The notes: generated by a model not told the origin, from the sequence alone. Positions 51,730 to 63,258 are shown, numbered from the stretch's first letter. The stretch: 64,000 bases of DNA from Streptomyces sp. SJL17-4 (GCF_036826855.1 NZ_CP104578.1:4030001-4094000), one strand, 5' to 3'. Made by a program: numbers and translations.

Positions 51730-52556
51730 GCGCCTTGCTGCTCCTGACCAACGCTCTCCAGCCTTCCACCGAGGTGCTGCCCGCCCTCGGTCTGCTCCTG
51801 CACAACGTCCGGGTGGCCCCGGCCGAGGGCCCCGCCCTCGTGGACACCCCCGGCGCGGACGTGATCCTCGTCGACGGGCGGCGCGACCTCCCGCAGGTCC
51901 GTTCGCTCTGCCAGCTGCTCCGCTCCACCGGGCCGGGCTGTCCGCTGATCCTCGTCGTCACCGAGGGCGGTCTCGCGGCCGTCACCGCCGACTGGGGCAT
52001 CGACGACGTCCTCCTCGACACCGCGGGACCGGCCGAGGTCGAGGCGCGGCTGCGGCTCGCGATGGGCCGCCAGCAGATCGTCGCGGACGACTCCCCCATG
52101 GAGATCCGCAACGGCGACCTGTCGGTCGACGAGGCGACGTACAGCGCCAAGCTCAAGGGCCGGGTCCTGGACCTGACCTTCAAGGAGTTCGAGCTCCTCA
52201 AGTACCTGGCCCAGCACCCGGGCCGCGTCTTCACGCGCGCGCAGCTCCTGCAGGAGGTGTGGGGGTACGACTACTTCGGCGGCACCCGGACGGTCGACGT
52301 CCACGTACGGCGGCTGCGGGCCAAGCTCGGCCCCGAGCACGAGTCGCTCATCGGTACCGTCCGTAACGTCGGCTACCGCTTCGTCACCCCCGAGAAGGTA
52401 GAGCGGGCGGCGGAGGAGGCGCGTGCCAAGGCCGAGGAGGCCCGTGCGCAGGAGGAGGCGCGTGCGACCGCCCGCGTCAAGGACGCCACGGGGGATGTCA
52501 CCCCTCCGGCGGACAGGAACGTGGCAGATGCCACAGTGCGACCTGCCGGTAGGTAG
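51726..52556 (+). CDS. glnR: Nitrogen-regulation OmpR-type orphan response regulator GlnR
   Basis: 276 residues. The receiver-like domain ([21 protein letters not shown]) retains D50 but lacks a normal acidic pocket and has no cognate kinase, as known for GlnR. The C-terminal winged helix (about 140-220) contains [28 protein letters not shown] and [12 protein letters not shown]. An additional Ala/Glu-rich coiled-coil tail extends to the end. It controls glnA, amtB, nir and other nitrogen genes. The sequence matches what I recall of streptomycete GlnR almost identically in the receiver part. Confidence 0.96.
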   Translation: MSALLLLTNALQPSTEVLPALGLLLHNVRVAPAEGPALVDTPGADVILVDGRRDLPQVRSLCQLLRSTGPGCPLILVVTEGGLAAVTADWGIDDVLLDTAGPAEVEARLRLAMGRQQIVADDSPMEIRNGDLSVDEATYSAKLKGRVLDLTFKEFELLKYLAQHPGRVFTRAQLLQEVWGYDYFGGTRTVDVHVRRLRAKLGPEHESLIGTVRNVGYRFVTPEKVERAAEEARAKAEEARAQEEARATARVKDATGDVTPPADRNVADATVRPAGR

Positions 52557-52580
52557 GTCACCACGCGTAGACTGCCGCGC

Positions 52581-53609
52581 GTGGCCAAGGTGACGCGGGA
52601 TGACGTAGCTCGACTGGCAGGTACTTCGACCGCGGTCGTGAGCTACGTCATCAACAACGGACCCCGGCCGGTCGCCCCGGCCACGCGCGAGCGTGTCCTC
52701 GCCGCGATCAAGGAACTGGGCTACCGCCCCGACCGGGTCGCCCAGGCCATGGCGTCCCGGCGCACGGACCTCATAGGCATGATCGTGCCGGACGCTCGGC
52801 AGCCGTTCTTCGCGGAGATGGCGCACGCGGTCGAGCAGGCCGCCGCCGAGCGCGGGAAAATGGTCCTGGTCGGCAACTCCGACTACCGCGACGAGCGCGA
52901 GGTCCACTATCTGCGGGCCTTCCTCGGCATGCGGGTCTCCGGTCTGATCCTGGTCAGCCAGGGCATGAGCGAGCGGGCCGCGAGCGAGATCGAGGCCTGG
53001 GACGCGCGCGTGGTGCTGCTGCACGAGCGGCCCGAGGCCCTCGACGACGTGGCCGTCGTCACCGACGACATCGGCGGCGCCCAGCTCGCCACCCGGCACC
53101 TCCTGGAGCACGGCCATCCGTACGTGGCCTGCATGGGCGGCATCCCGAACACCCCGGCCGTCGGCGACCCGGTCGCCGACCACGAGGAGGGCTGGCGGCG
53201 GGCCATGCTGGAGGCGGGCCGCTCGATCGAGGGCCGGCTCTTCCAGGCCCCGTACAACCGCTACGACGCCTACCAGGTGGCCCTCAAGCTGCTCGCGGGC
53301 CCGGACAGGCCGCCGGCCATCTTCTGCTCCACCGACGACCAGGCCTTCGGCGTCCTGCGGGCGGCGCGCGAGCTGCGCATCGAGGTGCCGACGGAGCTGG
53401 CGGTCGCGGGCTTCGACGACGTGAAGGAGGCGGCGCTCACCGATCCGCCGCTGACCACGATCTCCTCGGACCGCCCGGCGATGGCCCGTGCGGCGGTGGA
53501 CCTGGTCCTGGACGACTCGCTCCGGGTGGCGGGCTCGCGCCGCGAGCGCGTAAAGCTCTTCCCGTCGGCCCTGGTGGTCCGCCGCTCCTGCGGCTGCGAC
53601 GGCGGCTGA
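52581..53609 (+). CDS. LacI-family transcriptional regulator
   Basis: 342 residues. The N-terminal LacI HTH ([45 protein letters not shown]) is followed by a periplasmic-binding-protein-like sensor domain ([24 protein letters not shown] onward). It ends in VRRSCGC, typical of this family. It starts 24 bp after the glnR stop and is likely cotranscribed. The ligand is unknown. Confidence 0.94.
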   Translation: MAKVTRDDVARLAGTSTAVVSYVINNGPRPVAPATRERVLAAIKELGYRPDRVAQAMASRRTDLIGMIVPDARQPFFAEMAHAVEQAAAERGKMVLVGNSDYRDEREVHYLRAFLGMRVSGLILVSQGMSERAASEIEAWDARVVLLHERPEALDDVAVVTDDIGGAQLATRHLLEHGHPYVACMGGIPNTPAVGDPVADHEEGWRRAMLEAGRSIEGRLFQAPYNRYDAYQVALKLLAGPDRPPAIFCSTDDQAFGVLRAARELRIEVPTELAVAGFDDVKEAALTDPPLTTISSDRPAMARAAVDLVLDDSLRVAGSRRERVKLFPSALVVRRSCGCDGG

Positions 53610-53634
53610 GCGGCTCACCCCTTCGGAAGCCCTG

Positions 53635-53664
53635 AGAGCCCTCCCCTGCGGGAGGGTTCTTTAT
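53635..53664 (+). terminator. Terminator after the LacI gene
   Basis: A 7-bp GC core stem (CCCTCCC 53639-53645 with 53650-53656), extended by four further pairs including one G-U to 53635-53660, has a 4-nt loop. It is followed by TTTAT. This is a classical U-tract terminator. Confidence 0.85.
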
Positions 53665-53742
53665 ATCGGGCATACAGGCTTCTGTCGGGCTTCTCAGCCG
53701 GTCCTCAGACGGCTCTCATGTACGGCTCCGAGAGTCATTTGC

Positions 53743-54921
<1,179 letters not shown>

Positions 54922-54953
54922 CCGGCGACCGGGCGGCGTGCGACGCTGAGCCC

Positions 54954-55682
54954 ATGACCGCCCAGCGACACGAGCCCGAACGCATCCTCATCGTCGACGA
55001 CGAGCCGGCCGTACGGGAGGCCCTGCGCCGCAGTCTCGCCTTCGAGGGGTACGGGACGCAGGACGCCGTGGACGGACTCGACGCGCTCGCCCGGATGGAG
55101 TCGTACGCCCCCGATCTCGTCGTCCTCGACGTCCAGATGCCCCGCATGGACGGGCTGACGGCGGCCCGCCGGATCAGGGCGTCCGGCTCGACCGTGCCGA
55201 TCCTGATGCTCACCGCGCGCGACACGGTCGGCGACCGGGTCACCGGGCTCGACGCGGGCGCCGACGACTACCTCGTGAAGCCGTTCGAGCTGGACGAGCT
55301 GTTCGCCCGGATCAGGGCGCTGCTGCGGCGCAGCTCGTACGCAGCGGCCTCGGCCTCCGCCCCGGCCGACGCCGATGTGCTGGCCTTCGAGGACCTGCGG
55401 ATGGACCTCGCCACGCGCGAGGTGACCCGGGGCGGGCGGGCGGTGGAGCTGACGCGGACGGAGTTCACTCTCCTGGAGATGTTCCTGGCGCACCCGCGGC
55501 AGGTGCTGACCCGGGAGCAGATCCTCAAGGCCGTATGGGGCTTCGACTTCGAGCCGAGCTCGAACTCACTGGACGTGTACGTGATGTACCTGCGGCGCAA
55601 GACGGAGGCGGGCGGCGAGCCGCGCCTCGTGCACACGGTGCGGGGCGTGGGATACGCGCTGCGCGGAGGGGGCGGGGAGTGA
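54954..55682 (+). CDS. MprA-like response regulator
   Basis: 242-residue OmpR-class regulator. The receiver has D59 (VVLDVQMP) and K109 (VKPF). The winged-helix DNA-binding domain has [34 protein letters not shown] and [12 protein letters not shown]. Its TGA overlaps the GTG of the following kinase (GTGA). It lies 32 bp after the protease gene on the same strand. The set protease-regulator-kinase recalls the mycobacterial mprAB-pepD stress locus. Confidence 0.92.
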   Translation: MTAQRHEPERILIVDDEPAVREALRRSLAFEGYGTQDAVDGLDALARMESYAPDLVVLDVQMPRMDGLTAARRIRASGSTVPILMLTARDTVGDRVTGLDAGADDYLVKPFELDELFARIRALLRRSSYAAASASAPADADVLAFEDLRMDLATREVTRGGRAVELTRTEFTLLEMFLAHPRQVLTREQILKAVWGFDFEPSSNSLDVYVMYLRRKTEAGGEPRLVHTVRGVGYALRGGGGE

Positions 55683-57091
55683 GAAGTCCCCTCACCTGGT
55701 TCCGGTCGCGGCCGCTGCGGTCCCGGCTTGCACTGCTTACGGCGACGGCGGTCGCCGTGGCGGTGGCGGCGGTGTCGCTGGCCTGCTGGTTCGTGACCCG
55801 GGCGCAGTTGGAGGCGGAGCTGGACTCCTCGCTGCGCGCCACCCGGCTGACGGACGAGGAGGCGCGGATGCTGCTGCGCTCCTGCGCCCCGGACGCCCAG
55901 AACCGCCCGGTGCCGGCCGGGCCCGCGCAGACCCTGCAGATCGTCACCGTCTCCGGCGACCTCTGCACGCTCGGCACCTCCCCGATCCCCGCCCGGGCGG
56001 GGGATCTCGCGGTGGCGCGGGGCGAGCAGCCGTTCGCCCTGCACACGACGAACGCCGAGAACGGCACGGAGGTGCGGGTCTACTCGTATCCCGCGTCGAT
56101 CGCCAACCAGTCGGTCGCGGTCTCGGTCGCCCGTCCGCTGCACGAGATCGACAACTCGATGTCGACCCTGCGCTGGGTGCTGCTCCTGGTCTCCGGGATC
56201 GGCGTCGTCGGGGCGGGCGCGGCCGGCCTGTGGGTGGCGCGGACCGGCCTGGAGCCGGTGAACCGGCTGACCGGAGCGGTCGAGCACGTGGCCGCGACCG
56301 AGGACCTGACCGTGCGGATCCCGGTCGAGGGCGAGGACGAGATCGCCCGTCTGTCACGCTCGTTCAACGCGATGACGGCGGCGCTCGCGACGTCCCGCGA
56401 CCGGCAGGCGCAGCTGATCGCGGACGCCGGACACGAGCTCCGTACGCCGCTGACCTCGCTCCGTACGAACGTCGAGCTGCTCGCGCGCAGCGAGTCGACC
56501 GGCCGGGCGATCCCGCCGGACGACCGGCGTGCTCTGATGGCCTCGGTGAAGGCGCAGATGACGGAGCTGGCGGCGCTCATCGGCGACCTCCAGGAGCTGG
56601 CCCGGCCGGACGCGGTGCAGCAGGGTCCCCTCGAAGTGGTCCCGCTCCACACGATCCTGCGGGCGGCCCTGGACCGGGCGCGGCTGCGCGGCCCCGAGCT
56701 GACCTTCGTGACGGACCTGGCGCCCTGGTACGTACGGGCGGAACCGGCCGGCCTGGAGCGGGCCCTGGTGAACGTCCTGGACAACGCGGTGAAGTTCTCG
56801 CCGCCCCGGGGCACGGTCGAGGTGACCCTGATGCGCGGCGAGCTGACGGTCCGGGACCAGGGTTCCGGCATCGCACCGGACGAGCTCCCGCACGTCTTCG
56901 ACCGCTTCTGGCGCTCCCCGTCGGCCCGCAGCCTCCCGGGCTCGGGCCTGGGCCTGTCGATCGTGGCGCGCACGGTCCACCACGCGGGCGGCACGATCGC
57001 CCTGACCCCGGCGGAGGGCGGCGGCACGGTGGCGACCCTCCGCCTGCCGGGCGCGCCGACCCCGCCGCCGTCAGTTGTGGCGGATGAGTGA
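55679..57091 (+). CDS. MprB-like sensor histidine kinase
   Basis: 470 residues from a GTG. Two membrane helices (about 16-40 and 160-185) flank an extracellular domain with two cysteines. A HAMP domain (about 190-240), the H-box [13 protein letters not shown], the N-box [10 protein letters not shown]1 [10 protein letters not shown] and G2 GSGLGLSIV follow. It should sense envelope stress and phosphorylate the coupled regulator. Its 3' end overlaps the PI-PLC gene tail-to-tail by 21 nt. Confidence 0.93.
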   Translation: MRSPLTWFRSRPLRSRLALLTATAVAVAVAAVSLACWFVTRAQLEAELDSSLRATRLTDEEARMLLRSCAPDAQNRPVPAGPAQTLQIVTVSGDLCTLGTSPIPARAGDLAVARGEQPFALHTTNAENGTEVRVYSYPASIANQSVAVSVARPLHEIDNSMSTLRWVLLLVSGIGVVGAGAAGLWVARTGLEPVNRLTGAVEHVAATEDLTVRIPVEGEDEIARLSRSFNAMTAALATSRDRQAQLIADAGHELRTPLTSLRTNVELLARSESTGRAIPPDDRRALMASVKAQMTELAALIGDLQELARPDAVQQGPLEVVPLHTILRAALDRARLRGPELTFVTDLAPWYVRAEPAGLERALVNVLDNAVKFSPPRGTVEVTLMRGELTVRDQGSGIAPDELPHVFDRFWRSPSARSLPGSGLGLSIVARTVHHAGGTIALTPAEGGGTVATLRLPGAPTPPPSVVADE

Positions 57092-57922
57092 CTCGACGAG
57101 GCCCGAGCGGGTGTTCGGGTAGTCCATGACGGTGATGCCGAGGCCCTTCCAGGTGTTCGCCGTGCCGTCCAGGAAGGTGTGCACGCGCGGGTTGAGGTTG
57201 TCGGAGTTCCACCGCGGGGGCAGGGACGCGGAGGTGCTGACGAAGTTGATGTACAGCTTGCCGGGCTGCTCGACGGCCTTGCGGAAGTGGGCCTCGATCT
57301 TGGGGTACTTGGCGTTCGGGAGGGCGTTCCAGTCGTCCTGGAGCGCGATGGCCCCGCCGTCCCACCACTTGAGGCCGGGCAGGCCGCCGTTGTCGGCGAT
57401 GAGGACGACCTTGCCGCGGGCCTCGCCCAGCGAGGGGACGGTGTCGCCGATGCGGAACAGCGAGCGCCAGCCGCGGTTGTTCAGGTAGTCGTCGAAGACG
57501 GCGCGGAAGGTGGCGTCGGAGTCCGAGGAGTACTCCTGCTTGACCCTCATCAGGACGGTCTCGGAGGGGTGGGCGGCCAGGAAGTCGCGGCAGGCGATGA
57601 GGACGTCGCCGAACATCATGTTCTGGTACGAGGCGCCGTGGTGGATGGCGAAGGAGCCGCCGGTGACCCGGCAGCGTATGTCGAGGAACCTGATGCCGGA
57701 GGCGAGCTGCTGCGCGATCGTGGTGTTCTGGCACTCGGACCAGGGGCCGCCGAAGCGGGCGCCGGAGTCGTGGGTGCCGGGGATGGTGAGCTTCTGGAGC
57801 GGGGTGGGGTCGCCGTGGCCGGCCATCCAGTCCTGGGTCGTGGCCGCCCGCGCGGAGGGGGCACCGACCAGGAGGACGGCACCAGCTGCCGCGGCTCCCG
57901 CGAGAAAGCTTCTACGGTCCAT
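57071..57922 (-). CDS. Secreted phosphatidylinositol-specific phospholipase C (Tat signal)
   Basis: 283 residues with a Tat-type signal (MDRRSFLAGAAAAGAV; twin Arg at positions 3-4) and a predicted cleavage around SARA. The PI-PLC X-domain catalytic histidines are in IPGTHDSG (H51) and AIHHGASY (H94 or H95). The TIM-barrel motifs GIRFLDIRCRV and VLMRVKQEY are visible. Extracellular cleavage of phosphatidylinositol or GPI-like lipids is expected. Confidence 0.92.
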   Translation of the reverse strand: MDRRSFLAGAAAAGAVLLVGAPSARAATTQDWMAGHGDPTPLQKLTIPGTHDSGARFGGPWSECQNTTIAQQLASGIRFLDIRCRVTGGSFAIHHGASYQNMMFGDVLIACRDFLAAHPSETVLMRVKQEYSSDSDATFRAVFDDYLNNRGWRSLFRIGDTVPSLGEARGKVVLIADNGGLPGLKWWDGGAIALQDDWNALPNAKYPKIEAHFRKAVEQPGKLYINFVSTSASLPPRWNSDNLNPRVHTFLDGTANTWKGLGITVMDYPNTRSGLVESLIRHN

Positions 57923-57982
57923 GCGCGGAGTATGACGTGTACGCGTCAGGATGCGCCATGGTGCCGCGTACCGGAAAACGGA

Positions 57983-58021
57983 GAGGGGGCGCCGGACCGT
58001 CGAACGGTCCGGCGCCCCCTC
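57983..58021 (-). terminator. Terminator downstream of the 5'-nucleotidase gene
   Basis: An 18-bp perfect stem (57983-58000 with 58004-58021) with a 3-nt loop, 16 bp from the stop codon. Confidence 0.9.
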
Positions 58022-58036
58022 CTGGGAGATACCGGG

Positions 58037-59851
58037 TTACTTCACGACCGTGATGCGGCCGATCGCCGGGGCCCGGAGCGGCTCGGCGGCCGACGAGTTG
58101 GCCGTCAGGTAGGCGGTGAAGATGTCGAGGTCCGAGGCGCCGACGAGCTTGTTCGTACCGGTGGCCAGGACCGGGAAGCCGTCGCCGCCGCCCGTGAGGA
58201 ACTCGTTCATCGCGACCCGGTAGCTCTTCGACGGGTCGATGGGCTCGCCGTTCAGCCGCACCGAGTCGACCACGATCCGGTCGGCACCCGCCTTCGTCAT
58301 GTCCAGGGTGTAGGCGAAGTTCTTCGACACCTGGAGGACCTTCGGGGCTGCCAGGTTGGCGCCACTGACCTGCTGCTGGAGCGCGGTGACGAGCTGGGCG
58401 CCGGTCAGGTCGACCACCGTCATCATGTTGGTGAACGGCTGGACGGTGTACGCGTCGCCGTAGGTCACCACACCGCCCTCCCTCTTGGTCAGCGGCGCAC
58501 GGACGCCGCCCGGGTTCATCAGCGCGAGCTGCGCGCCGCCCTTGTCGGCCGGGGAGAGGCCCGCGAGCTGCGCGTCGGCGATCATGTTGCCCATCGGCTT
58601 CTCGATCGCGTCGATGGGATTCTCGACGCTCTCGCCGATGTACCCGACGGGACGGTTCGCGATCGGCGCGGCCAGGGCCTTCCAGCGGTCGATCAGGGTG
58701 GTGATGTCACCGGCCGCCTCCACATCACGGGTGACGACGTGATTAGCGGAGGAGACGGCGGTGCGGACGATGTCCTTCGTACGACGGTCGTAGGTGAGCG
58801 TCGTGTCGGTGTAGAGCCTGCCGAAGGAGGCCGCCGAGGTGACCGTGCGCGGCTTGCCCGACGGGTCCGGGATCGTGCACGCGTACGCCTGGTGGGTGTG
58901 CCCGGTGACCAGGGCGTCGACCTGCGGGGTCACGTTCTTCGCGATGTCGACGATCGGACCGGAGATGCCGGCGCCGGCACCCGGGGTGTCGCAGTCGTAG
59001 TTGTACGCGCCCGAGGCGGGCAGGCCGCCCTCGTGGAGCAGCGCGACGATCGACTTGACGCCCTTGCGCTCCAGCACCTTGGCGTACTTGTTGATCGACT
59101 CGACCTCGTCGCCGAACTTCAGGCCCTTGATGCCCTCGGCGGAGACGATGTTCGCCGTGCCCTCCAGGGTCACGCCGATGAAGCCGATCTTGACTCCGTC
59201 ACGCTCCCAGATGAAGTACGGGTCGAGCAGCGGCTTGTCGCTCTTCTCATCCGTCACGTTGGCCGTGAGGTACGGGAACTTCGCCCCCTTGAAGCGCTTG
59301 CCCTCCTCGAAGCACCCCTCGGTCGGGTGACAGCCGCCGTTCTGTATGCGGCTCAGCTCGCGGGCGCCCTCGTCGAACTCGTGGTTGCCGACCGAGCTCA
59401 CGTCGAGCTTCAGCTTGTTCAGCGCCTCGATGGTCGGCTCGTCGTGGAACAGCCCGGAGAGCAGCGGCGACGCGCCGATCATGTCGCCCGCGGCGGCCGT
59501 GATGGAGTACCGGTGGCCCTCACGGGCCTGCCGCAGATGCGTGGCGAGGTACTCGGCACCGCCGACGTTCTGGACGAGCTCGGTGGTGCCGTCCTCCTTG
59601 AGGCGCGTGAGCCGGCCCGAGGAGCCGGACGGCGGCTCCAGGTGGCCGTGGAGGTCGTTGAAGGACAGGAGCTGCACGTCGACCATGCGACCCCAGCCCT
59701 TGCCGTTCGAGCCGTGCCCCGCCTGCGCGTCCTGCGCGTCCTGCGAGGCGCCCGCGGGCAGCGCGGCGACGAGTGCGCCGACGGTGGCGAGCCCCGCGCC
59801 GACGGCGAGTATCCGCCCGGCTGTCCTCTTCTTCTTCGGTGTCGCTGCCAT
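58037..59851 (-). CDS. Secreted bifunctional metallophosphatase/5'-nucleotidase
   Basis: 604 residues. A Sec-type signal (about 1-35) precedes an N-terminal calcineurin-like metallophosphatase domain with the metal motifs LSFNDLHGHLEP, GNHEFDEG and GHTHQAY. The C-terminal 5'-nucleotidase domain contains the substrate-binding NPGGVRAPL and VAMNEFLTGGGDGFP. It should dephosphorylate extracellular nucleotides, supplying phosphate and nucleosides. It is divergent from mshD. Confidence 0.95.
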   Translation of the reverse strand: MAATPKKKRTAGRILAVGAGLATVGALVAALPAGASQDAQDAQAGHGSNGKGWGRMVDVQLLSFNDLHGHLEPPSGSSGRLTRLKEDGTTELVQNVGGAEYLATHLRQAREGHRYSITAAAGDMIGASPLLSGLFHDEPTIEALNKLKLDVSSVGNHEFDEGARELSRIQNGGCHPTEGCFEEGKRFKGAKFPYLTANVTDEKSDKPLLDPYFIWERDGVKIGFIGVTLEGTANIVSAEGIKGLKFGDEVESINKYAKVLERKGVKSIVALLHEGGLPASGAYNYDCDTPGAGAGISGPIVDIAKNVTPQVDALVTGHTHQAYACTIPDPSGKPRTVTSAASFGRLYTDTTLTYDRRTKDIVRTAVSSANHVVTRDVEAAGDITTLIDRWKALAAPIANRPVGYIGESVENPIDAIEKPMGNMIADAQLAGLSPADKGGAQLALMNPGGVRAPLTKREGGVVTYGDAYTVQPFTNMMTVVDLTGAQLVTALQQQVSGANLAAPKVLQVSKNFAYTLDMTKAGADRIVVDSVRLNGEPIDPSKSYRVAMNEFLTGGGDGFPVLATGTNKLVGASDLDIFTAYLTANSSAAEPLRAPAIGRITVVK

Positions 59852-60015
59852 CGTTCCCCTGTCCCCGCGCCCGTGTGTCCGGTGCGCCTCTCGACTGCTG
59901 ACGTGCCAGCGAAGCCTAGAGTCAACGCGCGTAGCGCAACAGGGGGTAGCGGGTTACGAGACAGTTGCCGTCGCCTTTCCCCGGGGCGGCCGCGCGTCCC
60001 CGTAGGCTCGGGTCC

Positions 60016-60942
60016 ATGACTTCCGACGCGGCACCGGCCCTCGAACCCGGACGGCAGATCCACACCTACGACGAGCTCACCCCCGAGCAGATCCAGGACG
60101 TACTGGACCTGCTGGAGGCCGCGGACCAGGCCGACGGCGTGCACGCCGTCTCCGAGCAGGGCCGGCTCTACCTCCGGCACGGCGGCCGCGAGGGCGTCCG
60201 GCACTTCCTCCTCACCGTCGGCAGCCACCTCTACGGCTACGCCCAGCTGGAGGAGACCGACCCCATCGAGGCCCCGGCCGCCGAGCTCGTGGTCCACCCC
60301 GGCCACCGCGGTCGCGGCCACGGCCGGGCGCTCGGCACCGCCCTGCTCAACGCCTCCGGCAAGCGGCTGCGCGTCTGGGCGCACGGCGGAAAGTCCGCCG
60401 CCCGGCACCTCGCCCAGGTCCTCGGCCTGACGCTCTTCCGTGAACTGCGCCAGCTCCGCCGCTCCCTGACCCCGCTCGACATCCCGGAGCCGGTGTTCCC
60501 CGAGGGCGTCACCGTCCGCACCTTCGTCCCCGGCCAGGACGACGCGGCCTGGCTGGCCGTCAACTCCGCCGCCTTCGCCCACCACCCCGAGCAGGGCTCG
60601 CTCGTCCAGCGGGACCTGGACGACCGGATCGCGGAGCCCTGGTTCGACCCGAAGGGCTTCTTCCTCGCCGAGAAGGACGGCCGGCTCATCGGCTTCCACT
60701 GGACGAAGACCCACGCCGAGGAACAGCTCGGCGAGGTGTACGTCGTCGGCATCCTGCCCGAGGCCCAGGGCGGCGGCCTGGGCAAGGCGCTCACCGCGAT
60801 CGGCCTGCGGCATCTGGCGGGGCAGGGCCTGCCGACGGCGATGCTGTACGTGGACGCCGACAACACGGCGGCGGTGACGGTGTACGAGCGGCTGGGCTTC
60901 GTCACGCACGAGGTGGACCTGATGTACCGCACGGAGTCGTAA
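60016..60942 (+). CDS. mshD: Mycothiol synthase MshD
   Basis: 308 residues with two tandem GNAT domains. The first is ELVVHPGHRGRGHGRALGTALL; the second, catalytic one is VVGILPEAQGGGLGKALTAIGLRHLAGQG. Both have the acetyl-CoA pyrophosphate loop, and the C-terminal domain ends YERLGFVTHEVDLMYR. It acetylates Cys-GlcN-Ins, the last step of mycothiol synthesis. Together with mshA at 15-16 kb, the window carries two of the pathway's genes. Confidence 0.95.
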   Translation: MTSDAAPALEPGRQIHTYDELTPEQIQDVLDLLEAADQADGVHAVSEQGRLYLRHGGREGVRHFLLTVGSHLYGYAQLEETDPIEAPAAELVVHPGHRGRGHGRALGTALLNASGKRLRVWAHGGKSAARHLAQVLGLTLFRELRQLRRSLTPLDIPEPVFPEGVTVRTFVPGQDDAAWLAVNSAAFAHHPEQGSLVQRDLDDRIAEPWFDPKGFFLAEKDGRLIGFHWTKTHAEEQLGEVYVVGILPEAQGGGLGKALTAIGLRHLAGQGLPTAMLYVDADNTAAVTVYERLGFVTHEVDLMYRTES

Positions 60943-60952
60943 GTCTCCTCGG

Positions 60953-60980
60953 GAAGGGGGCGGTTGACACCGCCCCCTTC
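60953..60980 (+). terminator. Terminator after mshD
   Basis: A 12-bp perfect stem (60953-60964 with 60969-60980) with a 4-nt loop is followed by CTTTGC, and lies 10 bp after the stop codon. Confidence 0.85.
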
Positions 60981-60984
60981 TTTG

Positions 60985-61022
60985 CACCACCCTTTCACTA
61001 CTTGATTAGTGAAAGGGTGGTG
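60985..61022. promoter_or_regulatory. Palindromic operator overlapping the GntR start
   Basis: A 16-bp perfect inverted repeat, CACCACCCTTTCACTA (60985-61000) and its complement (61007-61022), is separated by 6 nt. It overlaps the candidate GTG starts at 61017 and 61020, and a TTGATTA element. YtrA-type GntR proteins autoregulate through such sites. Confidence 0.8.
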
Positions 61023-61418
61023 GAAGGGATCGTGGTCGAGTACCGCATCGACCGGCGCAGTGGCGTCGCCACCTACCTCCAGATCGTCCAGCAGACGAAG
61101 CAGGCCCTCCGGATGGGCCTCCTGGAGCCCGGCGACCGACTGCCCACCGCACGCGAGGTCGTCGAAGCGACGGCCATCAACCCCAACACGGTCCTCAAGG
61201 CCTACCGCGAGCTCGAACGCGAAGGCCTCGTCGAGGCCCGCCGCGGCCTCGGCACCTTCGTCCGCGCCACGCTCGGCACGGGCCCGGCCGACTCGCCCCT
61301 GCGCGGCGAACTCGCCGACTGGGCCCGCCGGGCCCGCACCGCGGGCCTGGACCGCGAGGACGTGGCAGCGCTCTTCACATCCGTACTGAAGGAACACTTC
61401 GAGGGGGACGACGCATGA
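61017..61418 (+). CDS. GntR-family regulator (YtrA type)
   Basis: 133 residues from the GTG at 61017; starts at 61020 or 61032 (VVEYRIDRRS) are possible. A leaderless transcript is plausible, as no Shine-Dalgarno is clear. The winged helix YLQIVQQTKQALRMGLLEPGDRLPTAREVVEATAINPNTVLKAYRELEREGLVEAR is followed by a short C-terminal helix region, as in YtrA. Its stop overlaps the following ABC ATPase (ATGA), so it regulates the transporter in cis. Confidence 0.9.
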   Translation: MVEGIVVEYRIDRRSGVATYLQIVQQTKQALRMGLLEPGDRLPTAREVVEATAINPNTVLKAYRELEREGLVEARRGLGTFVRATLGTGPADSPLRGELADWARRARTAGLDREDVAALFTSVLKEHFEGDDA

Positions 61419-62257
61419 CGAGAGACGGCATCGCGCTGGAGGCCGATCTCCTGGGCAAGAAATACGGAGGCAGGGGCCGCGGCTGGGCCCTGCGGGAGTG
61501 CGACTTCGCCCTCCCCACCGGCCGCGTCTGCGCCCTCGTGGGCCCCAACGGCGCCGGCAAGTCCACCCTCCTCGCCCTCGCCGCAGGGCTCCTCCGCCCC
61601 ACCGAGGGCACGATCACGGCCCCGGCCCGCGAACACCTCGCGTACGTCGCCCAGGACAAGCCTCTCCATCCCCGGCTCACCGTCGCCGACACCCTGCGCA
61701 TGGGCCGCGAACTCAACCCGGGCCGCTGGAACGACGACGCCGCCCGGCGCGTCATGGCCGACACGCTCGACCCCCAGGCCGTCGTACGGACCCTCTCCGG
61801 CGGCCAGCGCACCCGCGTCGCCCTCGCGCTCGCCCTCGGCAAGCGGCCCGAACTGCTGCTCCTCGACGAGCCGATGGCCGACCTCGACCCGCTCGCCCGG
61901 CACCAGCTGATGGGCCTGCTCATGGCCGACGCCGCCGAACACGGCACCACCGTCGTCATGTCCTCCCACATCCTCACCGAGCTGGAGGGCGCCTGCGACC
62001 ACCTCCTGCTGCTGCACGGCGGCCGGATCCGCCTCGACGGACCCGTCGACGAACTCCTCGCCGCCCACGCCCTGCTCAGAGGCCCGGTCGCCGACCTCGC
62101 CCCGCACACGGTCGTCGAGTCCCGCACGACGGGCCGTCAACTCACCGCCCTGATCCGCCGCGAGGGCCCCGTCGAAGGCCCCTGGGAGACGACGGAGCCC
62201 TCCCTGGAGGACCTCCTCCTCGCCCACCTCCGCGCCACCGAAGGAGCCCCCGCATGA
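61415..62257 (+). CDS. ABC transporter ATP-binding protein (YtrA-regulated)
   Basis: 280 residues. Walker A GPNGAGKSTLL, signature LSGGQRTRVALAL, Walker B LLLLDEPMADLDP and the switch-region MSSHILTE are all present. It is preceded by a GntR gene and followed by its permease, both with 4-nt overlaps. Substrates of such YtrA-controlled exporters include cell-wall antibiotics or peptides, but none can be assigned. Confidence 0.92.
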   Translation: MTRDGIALEADLLGKKYGGRGRGWALRECDFALPTGRVCALVGPNGAGKSTLLALAAGLLRPTEGTITAPAREHLAYVAQDKPLHPRLTVADTLRMGRELNPGRWNDDAARRVMADTLDPQAVVRTLSGGQRTRVALALALGKRPELLLLDEPMADLDPLARHQLMGLLMADAAEHGTTVVMSSHILTELEGACDHLLLLHGGRIRLDGPVDELLAAHALLRGPVADLAPHTVVESRTTGRQLTALIRREGPVEGPWETTEPSLEDLLLAHLRATEGAPA

Positions 62258-63201
62258 GCACCCTCGTCCTGAAGGGCCCCTACTGGGTGACGGTCCGCCA
62301 GTACCGACGCCCCCTGTGGCTGGCGGCCGCGGCGGTGGCCGTGTCCCTGGCGGTGATCGGCGGCCTGCGGATCTGGGACGCCCAGACCTCCGACCGGTAC
62401 TACGAGGACGGAATGCGGTACGTCGCCCACGACAACGCCGGCTACGGATGGCTCCGCTTCGTCATGGAGTACGCCTCCGGCATCCTGGTCCTGCTCCCGC
62501 TGCTGATCGGCGCGTTCGTGGCCGGGCCGCTGGTCGCCCGCGAGCTGGAGTCCGGCACGTACAAGCTCGCCCTCACCCAGTCGATCAGCCCGACCCGCTG
62601 GCTCGGCTCGAAACTGCTCACCGCGGGGGCGGCGGCCCTGGCGACCGTCTGGCTGCTGACGGCGATCTACTGGATCGGCTGGGCCCGCGTCGACGGCAGC
62701 AGTCAGTTCCACTGGGCCGACCGCGGCCCGTACGAGATCACCGGCCCCGTCCTCACCGGCTACGTCCTGCTCGCCGTGGCCGTCGGCGCCCTCGTCGGCC
62801 AGCTCGTCCGCCGCACCCTCGTGGCCATGGCCGTGACCGGAGGGATCGTGGGCCTGGTCCTGCTCACCCTCGGCGCCTTCCGCTGGGACTTCCTGTCGGT
62901 ACGGACGCTCACCGGTCCGGCCGTGCGCGACGCCTCCGCGCTGATGATGCCCGAGCACGGACTGATCATGGGGCAGGGCCTGCTCTCCGACACGGGACAG
63001 CGCATGCCCGGCTGGTTCTGCGCATCGGACGCGCCTCCGACAGCCTGCCGCACCGATGTGAAGGTCACCACCGAGTACCTCGACTACCACCCCGAGTCCC
63101 ACTTCTGGCCCACCCAGCTCATCGAGACCGGCATCGTCCTCGCCCTGGCCGCCCTCGCGCTCTTCGCCGCCTTCCGCGTCCTGCGCGCCAGGCACCCGTA
63201 G
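62254..63201 (+). CDS. ABC transporter permease (YtrA-regulated)
   Basis: 315 residues with about six membrane helices. The first pair of helices flanks an external loop (DAQTSDRYYEDGMRYVAHDNAGYGW). A larger external loop near the C-terminus holds two Cys residues (FCASDAPPTACR) that may form a disulfide. The central LVARELESGTYKLALTQSISPTRWLGSKLL segment is the usual coupling region. It works with the upstream ATPase. Confidence 0.9.
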   Translation: MSTLVLKGPYWVTVRQYRRPLWLAAAAVAVSLAVIGGLRIWDAQTSDRYYEDGMRYVAHDNAGYGWLRFVMEYASGILVLLPLLIGAFVAGPLVARELESGTYKLALTQSISPTRWLGSKLLTAGAAALATVWLLTAIYWIGWARVDGSSQFHWADRGPYEITGPVLTGYVLLAVAVGALVGQLVRRTLVAMAVTGGIVGLVLLTLGAFRWDFLSVRTLTGPAVRDASALMMPEHGLIMGQGLLSDTGQRMPGWFCASDAPPTACRTDVKVTTEYLDYHPESHFWPTQLIETGIVLALAALALFAAFRVLRARHP

Positions 63202-63258
63202 AGACGCACCGCCACCCGTAAAGATCCACCGCCACCCGTAAAACATTCAAACGATCAA

